Positions 57,211 through 64,000 of a DNA stretch of 64,000 nucleotides are shown in pieces. Source of the stretch: Lepidostoma basale. Its lineage: Eukaryota > Arthropoda > Insecta > Trichoptera > Lepidostomatidae. Numbering within the stretch: position 1 is the stretch's first letter; each line of letters begins with the position of its first letter. The stretch spans positions 650,501 through 714,500 of the forward strand of contig JAHDVF020000016.1 in assembly GCA_022606425.2 (NCBI GenBank). The letters run 5' to 3'. The position numbers and the translations under genes are program-made. Under the pieces are notes generated by a model that did no database searches, had not been told where the DNA came from, and was given only the letters and a program-made list of their open reading frames with translations.

Positions 57211-57919
57211 CACAACATTAATATTTTAAATATTAGATTAATTAATCTCAAACTGAGTATTAAAGGGTTAAATTTGTAAACATTCTGTTAATTTGGATAG
57301 CGATAAAATAATTAAAACATGTTAGTTGTAACTACTATTATTTTAAGCGCTGTGTGTTAGTTTCTTAAGCAAATGAGTGACAATTTACGTCATAACAAAT
57401 AAAATTTAAAACCATAGATAAACAACATGCATTCAAATTTATCTATGAGCTCCATATTTTGAATTTTATAAACTCTCTGCGGCTGTTCTTTTCATTCAAT
57501 CTACATAAACTATTTCTTACTTAACCAGCCGCTATTATACCATTTTAAGTATTCAACGGGTTTTGTTTTGAAAACACATTCATTGGAAAAGTAACCAAAA
57601 AGTGTAAATTTTATATGTATAATAAATGTGAAGGGGTGAAACAGTAATATGTATAAAATGAATTAAAAAATATTAAAAGTAAAAATATGGTGTGACCATA
57701 AAATTAAAACAAAAGATTGTATTTACTAAAACAATATATTTGAAAGGTTTATTGAGTGTGATTAATTAGGTGGCACTAGATCAATATTATTCTACCATTT
57801 AAAACGTTTTGAAAAAGATTTTTATTGAAAGTTTAGATTAACGATTTTCGCTGGTTATTAAATTATTATATTGTAATTCAAATTACGGAAAATTCAGAGA
57901 ATGTGTCAGAAGTTTATCT

Positions 57920-58060
57920 GAGACAGAACGCTTGGCTCCTGATCCAATGGACGTTGGTTCGATCGTATACACGACTATAGTTCTTCCACACAATATCAAG
58001 AAATTATTTCAGCTTGCATTGGATGTTGTGCTATTTTTTTATTATAAATATAATACATAT
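57920..58060 (+). mobile_element. tRNA-derived SINE (family A-like)
   Basis: GACAGAACGCTTGGCTCCTG with ATCCAATGGACGTTGGTTCG: the same A/B-box region as the copies at 29.1 and 61.5 kb, followed by a divergent tail. Confidence 0.68.
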
Positions 58061-58564
58061 ATTACCATATTTATAAAATAAAAAAGATGTTTTTTTGTAT
58101 TATAAAAATAAAAATATCCTTTTGAATCATGATTACTTCTTTGAAGATTTCATTATACAATAAAACAAAAATTTGAATTACGCATTTAAACTCCTTTTTA
58201 TGTACCATTTAATAGTATTTTTTATTAGATTAGTGTGTATTAGAAAATTATTTTGATGAAAAACGTATTGTTTTATTGAGGGTATATTTTCTTGATTAAA
58301 TCTAATATTGTTAAAAATAAAATAGAATTTTATAGATATATATTGCTTGTGAGTTAATCACGACCGGTTTCGATAAATTACGTATATTATACATAATTTG
58401 ATAGGTCAAAACACTCGAATTTGAAAATTTAAAAAAATACGTTTGACTTTATGTTCCTAATTTGCATAATAAATAACCAATCTTTTAGTATTTAACAAAA
58501 GCTTTAAAAAAAACTATATCGATGGAAAAGAGGGTAAACAATATATAAGAAATGTACTTTATTA

Positions 58565-58870
58565 CATTAAGATAGTATGGACAAATGGAAAGAATGAATG
58601 AAGAAAGAATGGTTACAAAAGTATATGGTTAACGATGTAAATGGAACCAGAAATAGAGGAAGCTCGAGAAAAACGTGGCATAATCAAATAAATCAAAATA
58701 TTGAATATCGGCCATGTGAGGAGTCAGAGAAATCGACGCGCGTGCATGACACGATGTATGAATGTTGAGGAAGCGAGAGAAATATGTCAGGAAAGAAAAG
58801 TGTGGCAGTCCATTATTTCTGCCTACCCCTTCAGCGAAACGGCGTGATGGTTAGTTAGTTACTTTATTAC
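58565..58870 (+). mobile_element. LINE (RTE-like) 3'-end relic
   Basis: ATGGACAAATGGAAAGAATG, GAGGAAGCTCGAGAAAAACG, ATCGACGCGCGTGCATGACA and CGGCGTGATGGTTAGTTAGT. Nearly the same as 62.70-62.95 kb but shorter at the 5' side. Confidence 0.8.
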
Positions 58871-59394
58871 AAGATCAACGCTGACGTCACAATTTGAGTC
58901 ATTTTTGCGAAATTTAAAACTTCCTCTTTTGTTAAATAATTTTCGAGAAAATATTTCAGAAAGTTAAAAATGCGCATGTTCCAAATTGTTTTATTAACCA
59001 GTCGTGTTTAACTCATAAATTATATGAAAGCATATATTATATTATACATATAAATGATTAATCAGTAATTGTAATAATTATAGATATATGATTATACACG
59101 TGAATGTGTGATATATTTTGACACGTGAACATAAATGAAATGAAACCTTGATAAAGACCCAAGGTATGTGATGCATATTACGAATTTATCATATCAACTG
59201 ATATAATGGTGACAATGAAGCAAGAGATAAGAGTCTCTCCCGTGGAGAGATTAGATAAACGTTACACCGTTAATTAATCTTATTAATAGGAAGCTGCATA
59301 ATTGCAATGGAAGCATGTTTAATCATAAACAAAGTGTGATTCGGAATGCGCCCTTGAGGTGATTACATCACAAAAACGGCGCTTTAAAAGTTAG

Positions 59395-59430
59395 CATATT
59401 ATTATTATTATTATTATTTAAGGGCGATCT
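59395..59430 (+). repeat. (ATT)n microsatellite
   Basis: Seven or more ATT units at 59,399-59,425. Confidence 0.85.
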
Positions 59431-59674
59431 AGGAATCAAAACATTTTCTTCTGTAATGTAGTGAAGAGAATTAACTCACACAAAGGAAAGCTTGTTCTCT
59501 GTAATTTTTTTAATACATTGACGTGTTTCGCCTCAGAAGAGTATCGTTAAATGTCATACATTTGACAATGCACATTATTATTAAATATTGAGTGACATAA
59601 TGACTATATGTCACACTCTAATACTATTTTAAGAACACAAATGTTTTCCTTAATTAAAAAAAAAGGAAAAAGGG

Positions 59675-59985
59675 ACTAGAGGTGGATAACAAGGATATTG
59701 ATGAGCTTGTGGAAGAGCACAGTCAAGAGCTGACCAGCGAAGAGCTTATAGAGTGGCACTGTGTTTCGCAGAGAGGTGGTGGAGTAGAGTTTGTTAGTGG
59801 TGAAGGAGGAAACATCAGAACAACAATCTTCTGGCGCAATAAAAGGAATGCTGAAAGCATGGGAAACTGTTGCATCGTACATTGGGAAGCATCACCTTTA
59901 ATAAGGAGGTGTCTATGCGTTCTACAAATTTATTCAATGATAATGCTGTGTCACATTTTCACTAAATTTTGAAACAAATGTGGAC
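59675..59985 (+). pseudogene. Tigger1-like transposase C-terminal relic
   Basis: KDIDELVEEHSQELTSEELI, then after frameshifts VSMRSTNLFNDNAVSHF and ILKQM. The 'ELVEEH.-ELT.EEL' and 'A.NLFNDN..SHFR.ILK' blocks are the end of Tigger1-type DDE transposases. No inverted ends found. Confidence 0.72.
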
Positions 59986-59999
59986 TTGGACTTGGATCT

Positions 60000-60740
60000 T
60001 CTGGCTTACAGAGGTTCAGCTCTTGTGGCTATTCCTCTTACGTCTGATGGGAACATTGTTGGAAGGTGATTTGGTGGGTTGTTGGTTTATGCGGGGGCAA
60101 GATTTGTGTGGCCCGGAGTGTTCCTCTGAAGGAGGATCGAATTGGGGCGCTTGTGGTTGCTGGAAGTTTTTGGGTTGTAATTTGAGAGGTCTTTTATTGT
60201 GGGGTTGGGATGTGAAGGGAGTCCTTTGTAAAAACGTTCGGCCTCTAGACAGCTTTCTATTAAAAAAATAAAAAAATTCTCATTGCTGTCATAAATAATA
60301 AACTAGTTATTAATATTTTTTTGTTTGCTTTCTAGGTTGTTACGCTCCTTAACAATTTATATGTACAAGTATGAAATTTTATTTGAATAAACGTTAAAAA
60401 TAAAAAGGAGTATTTTTGAGGCATGAAACACGTTGTCGTATTTTACATTGATTTATTACGAGAGGTTCCACTATACTCGTATACTATAATATATAAATAC
60501 TTGATAGAAATTTGTTTCGACTTGCGAGGGCATTCTCAAACTCTGTTTGACAAATTTGTAACAAGTATTAATATATTTTAATATGATATTTTTATATATT
60601 TATAAATAAAAAAATCTGTAAAACCGATAAAACAATCGCGTTTTCATTACAATATATAGACTATTGTTTTAAAAATTTACATTTTAGAAGCTTTTAAGTG
60701 TATTTTTTTTAGATATTTGTAAGAACTATTTAGAAATTAT
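60000..60740. other. Unassigned DNA with a G-rich frame
   Basis: 60,000-60,270 is unusually G-rich (TTGGTGGGTTGTTGG and similar) with a plus frame that is Trp/Leu/Gly-rich and not protein-like. The 33-bp start ACTTGGATCTTCTGGCTTAC recurs at 34.83 kb, so it is probably repeat-derived. The rest is A/T-rich. Confidence 0.4.
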
Positions 60741-60744
60741 TAAA

Positions 60745-60915
60745 TTAATTAATTTTAATATCGATTCTCATGACATGTGATAGGTAGCTAATCTATCCCA
60801 ATTTTTATTGTCACGTGAATTCTACTAGACCAATGACAGCGTGAGATTTTTTTTTCACACGTCAATCGAACCCAGGATCTTCGGTGTGATAGTCATTCTG
60901 CCATGAAGGCCGCCG
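60745..60915 (-). mobile_element. tRNA-derived SINE (family B)
   Basis: Minus strand: CATGGCAGAATGACTATCAC (A-box region), CTGGGTTCGATTGAC (B box), then ATTGGTCTAGTAG and CATGTGATAGGTAGCTAATC-type body shared with 47.0 kb. Confidence 0.75.
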
Positions 60916-60954
60916 AAAATATATATTTATAAAATATTTTTTGTTTTAATTTAT

Positions 60955-61085
60955 TTTTATTATAAACAATAAATATCCCAATGTAAGCCGATATGATAGT
61001 GAATAAAAAATGGTCTATACAGTGTCCAGGATCGAACCAACGTGTCTCTGATCGGGGGGCAAGTGTTCCGTCCCCTAGTATTGCG
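60955..61085 (-). mobile_element. tRNA-derived SINE (family A-like)
   Basis: Minus strand: ACTAGGGGACGGAACACTTG, GATCAGAGACACG and TTGGTTCGATCCTGGACAC. Abuts the candidate first exon at 61.16-61.28 kb. Confidence 0.7.
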
Positions 61086-61159
61086 GAGTGCCGAGTCCGT
61101 CAGACGTGGTGGTAGGGGGTGGCGGTGCGCGGCAGCAGGGGTTGCAGGGGGTGCCTACC

Positions 61160-61279
61160 TTGCAGCTGGCGGTTGATGAGCGCCGTGATGCCCGGCCCGT
61201 CCCCGCTCTTCTTCACGATCAGCATGGGCTTGTCCTCGCCCTCCTCCTGGCTGCTAGACAGGTGCCCGTTGCTGGCGGC
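61160..61279 (-). CDS. Candidate first coding exon of an unidentified gene
   Basis: A GC-rich island (about two-thirds G+C) in AT-rich DNA. From the ATG at 61279 it reads MAASNGHLSSSQEEGEDKPM, then LIVKKSGDGPGITALINRQL and Q, with donor CAAG|GTAGGC (phase 1). A little upstream the frame stays open to a possible CAG acceptor, so the exon may start earlier. The composition (Ser/Glu-rich start, then a structured segment) looks like a real N-terminus, but I do not recognise the family. It cannot splice directly to 14744, since the phase creates an early stop. It is therefore either part of another gene or joined through an unseen exon. SINE relics flank it. Confidence 0.5.
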
Positions 61280-61379
61280 CATCGTCTCGCTCACCTGGTG
61301 CCCAATTCCCTCATAATGTTAATATCCACACTAATTACAATTTACATACAATAATACTTAACAAAAAAAAACGGAATAC

Positions 61380-61990
61380 TTCTCTCATTTCCCCAACATT
61401 CATACATCCTGTCATGCACGCGCGTCGATTTCTCTGACTCCTCACGTGGCCGACCTTCAATATTTGATTTATTTTACCTGCCACGTTTTTTTCTTAAGAC
61501 TAATACCAATGATTTAAATCAATGATATTAAAATTTATTTTACAATATTCAATTTGAGCAGAAAATAGCTCATTATTATGAAGAAGGAATCTGGTCGTGT
61601 CCAGGATCGAACCCAAGTCCCCTGGATCAGGAGCCAAGCGTTCTATCCCCTAGACCACTACCCGATATACCCGTTTTCCTCGGTCTTCCTCTATTTCTAG
61701 TTCAATTTACATCATTAATATTTTTTTACCATTCTTTCTTCATTCATTCTTTCCATGTGTCCAAACCATCTTAATGATACTTTCATTATTTTGTTCATAA
61801 CACCATCATTCGCACCGCATTCACTTATTATATTTTCATTCGACACTATCATGCACAGAGTATCAGCACATTCGTCTAAGACATCTCATTTCTACTGTAT
61901 TTTTTCGACTTTCATTCTTCTTTTGCCAGTTCCATGCTTCGCTTCCATAATAAGGGTCGGTACAAGAACACAATTGTGCACAGAGGCTTC
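61380..61990 (-). mobile_element. LINE (RTE-like) relic split by a SINE
   Basis: Minus-strand copy of the 62.3-62.9-kb LINE: the pieces 61,380-61,495 and 61,675-61,990 are contiguous in the parent, between AACGTGGCA and ACCGAGGAAAACG. CGTTTT flanks the insert on both sides. Confidence 0.8.
61495..61674 (-). mobile_element. tRNA-derived SINE (family A) inside a LINE
   Basis: Minus strand: GTAGTGGTCTAGGGGATAGA and ACGCTTGGCTCCTGATCC (A-box side), GGGTTCGATCCTGGAC (B box), and a body ending in an A/T-rich tail with TTAAG. The nearest relative is 29.1-29.3 kb. Confidence 0.85.
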
Positions 61991-62279
61991 GCTTTAGAAA
62001 GGAAACCAATTCCTAAAATACCTTTCTTTTATAAAACACTATTATTAAACACTGATTAAACACTATTAAAATAAATCAGAAATTAAAAATGTTATAATTA
62101 AAAATAAAAATATATAAAGTTAACTGGTAATGACAACATAACCTTTTGATTTGTAAATTAATAGTTATGTGTGAACGACTTCTTAAATATATAATATATT
62201 ATTAGAACAAGTTTTAAGTGCATATATGCTGCTTTTAAATTACCAAATAATGAATTTAAAAAAAAAATTAAAAAAACAT

Positions 62280-62960
62280 TAGCGCGAATGGTGAAAATTT
62301 GGAGCAAGTAGTTGAGTTCGTGTATTTAGTATGTTTACAAGAGATGGGCGAGTGGAGAGGGATATTGAAAGAAGGGTTGGGGCAGGCAACAAAGTGAATG
62401 GTGCACTTAAAGTTGTCATCGCAAATAAAAACCTATCCAAAAAAGCTAGAATGGCAGTACACAATGGTGTTCTTCTACCGACCCATATGTATGGAAGCGA
62501 AGCATGGAACTGGCAAAAGAAGGATGAAAGTAGAATAAATGCAGTAGAAATGAGATCTCTTAACGAATGTGTGAATACTCTGTGTATGATAGAGTGTCGA
62601 ATGAAAATATAAGAAGTGAATGCGGTGCGAATGATGGTGTCATGAACAAAATAATGAAAGGATCATTAAGACGGTTAATGATCCTTTCATGATTTAATGA
62701 AGAAAGAATGGTAAAAAAATTATATGTCAACGATGTAAATGGAAGCAGAAATAGAGGAAGACCGAGGAAAACGTGGCACGATCAAATAAATCAAATATTG
62801 AATGTCGGCCATGTGAGGAGTCAGAGAAATCGACGCGCGTGCATGACACGATGTATGAATGTTGAGGAAACGAGAGAAATATGTCAGGAAAGAAAAGTGT
62901 GGTAGTCCATTCTTTCTGCCTACCCCTTCGGTCGAGACGGCGTGATGGTTAGTTAGTTAG
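62280..62960 (+). mobile_element. LINE (RTE-like), best 3'-end copy in the window
   Basis: FTRDGRVERDIERRVGAGNK, ARMAVHNGVLLPTHMYGSEA, WNWQKKDESRINAVEMRSLN, then RGRPRKTWHDQINQILNVGH, RSQRNRRACMTRCMNVEETR and QERKVW, ending CGGCGTGATGGTTAGTTAGT. This is the C-terminal, non-catalytic end of the polymerase protein. Two frame breaks. Confidence 0.88.
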
Positions 62961-62999
62961 TTTTTTTAGAATTAAAAAACAAAAAATATTATTGATTTG

Positions 63000-64000
63000 A
63001 AAATGTATGTGTGAATTTTTGCACTTGACGAGTTTTATTTCGATTTTATCATTAACGTATTTCACCTTAGTAGGGCACTATCGAAATGTATGTTATGAAA
63101 GGCGAAACACGTCTATGCAAATTGTATTACAGTGGATATATAAAAAAAAATTATAAAAAACAAAACGCTGTTAGTAATAAAAAGTTTAATTAAAATAAAA
63201 TAATAAATAAAAATAAAATCATCATGCGTATCATTTAAATGATAAAATTTCATGGTAATTATAAACAGGAAAACAATATTATACAATACATGCGGGAAAT
63301 AAATAACGAACTAAAAAACAGTATAAAATCTTAATTTAATCAATTATATCAATAGAACTTAGTTCAGCAGAACACATATTGATTTTATACAATAAAATTA
63401 GTTAAATTTCAACTATCGAATCTAGTCTGAAGAAGTTAAACATAGTAAAAAAAGATGCTTAGTTTGCAAATAAGGAAGTTAAATGAACGCGCGACATTGA
63501 AGGTGGTAACAGAACGATAATTTAAAACAAAGTATCACGCCATTTCTCTGCAGAGGAATTATGTCAGGAAAAAACAGTGTGGCGGTTGAATCTTTTTGCC
63601 TATCCCTTCGGGTATACGGCGTGGTTAGTTAGTAAGAGATTTTTAAATCTATTGGCATATCGCCAAAGAACGCGGGAGCCGCGTTGCCGGCGGTGTACGT
63701 GTTTTGAACATTTTCTGTTTTTATGAACCGATTCACATTTTTTTGGTTAGTCAAATAACCCTGTTTGATGATTGTCTTCTGCGTAACCAGGTCTATTGAT
63801 ATAAAAAATGGATATTGAAGATTGATCCAAGTGATTTCAGGATGTTGGGAGGCCCGTGATTACTTTGGAATATTCCAAAATAGGAACATTATCATTATAA
63901 AATACTATAGGAACATTTTTACAACAGCTTGAATAATAGTAACCTAACATTTTTTAAATCTCTTTCGATGGATATTTATCAATATTTTCGTGAGCTGTGA
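63000..64000. other. AT-rich end of window with small relics
   Basis: 63,040-63,130 is a small foldback (CGTATTTCACCTTAGTAGGG against GGCGAAACACG). 63,540-63,640 is a LINE 3' tail (TTATGTCAGGAAAAAACAGT, ATACGGCGTGGTTAGTTAGT). Nothing else recognised. Confidence 0.5.

Noticed and set aside
59969..60271. 100-codon Trp/Gly/Leu-rich frame
   Set aside because: Composition follows a G-rich stretch, starts in a 33-bp repeat, and no known fold is suggested.
61160..61279. 5' exon of the PDE10-like gene
   Set aside because: Direct joining to 14744 gives a stop within nine codons; not claimed without transcript evidence.

Overview
The window looks like nuclear DNA of an insect. The evidence is AT-rich sequence, GC-rich multi-exon genes with GT..AG introns, short (TTAGG)-type runs, and many insect-style transposon relics (RTE-like LINEs, tRNA-derived SINEs, Tigger/pogo, piggyBac, PIF/Harbinger, Mutator-like and LTR elements). 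The order cannot be settled by reading. The LINE families resemble lepidopteran ones, but that is an impression, not a search result.

Two host genes can be rebuilt. (1) On the minus strand, 14,736 down to 1,667, thirteen coding exons join in frame into a 766-residue cyclic-nucleotide phosphodiesterase of the PDE10 type (two GAF domains, then an HD-type catalytic domain). All phases agree and all key catalytic residues are present. Its introns hold a 41-bp minisatellite, a Tourist MITE, an LTR fragment, LINE relics and other inverted-repeat elements. (2) On the plus strand, 22,891 to 24,341, three exons give a 158-residue Ashwin (C2orf49) homologue, a tRNA-ligase-complex-associated protein. 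Two further candidate exons are weaker: a GC-rich first coding exon on the minus strand near 61.2 kb (gene unknown) and a possible terminal exon on the plus strand at 62-208.

From 15.9 to 22.6 kb is a transposon nest. A pair of inverted repeats brackets an LTR with its primer-binding site and a 2.9-kb PIF/Harbinger element with interleaved transposase and MADF genes. The right arm is split by a small internally deleted LINE insertion with a 10-bp target duplication. From 24.3 to 61 kb no host exon was found; the DNA is AT-rich with relics of Mutator-like, Tigger/pogo, Tc1/mariner, piggyBac, LINE and SINE elements and many palindromic (foldback) repeats.

The most interesting pattern is a set of palindromic repeats at 33-51 kb. 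Each carries the layout CTGATGA-like box, one spacer base, a 5-6-bp hairpin, then GAAAC. This resembles a hammerhead ribozyme core, as known from Penelope-like retroelements and retrozymes, but with one extra base before stem II. Whether these are active, decayed or only look-alikes needs folding and cleavage tests.
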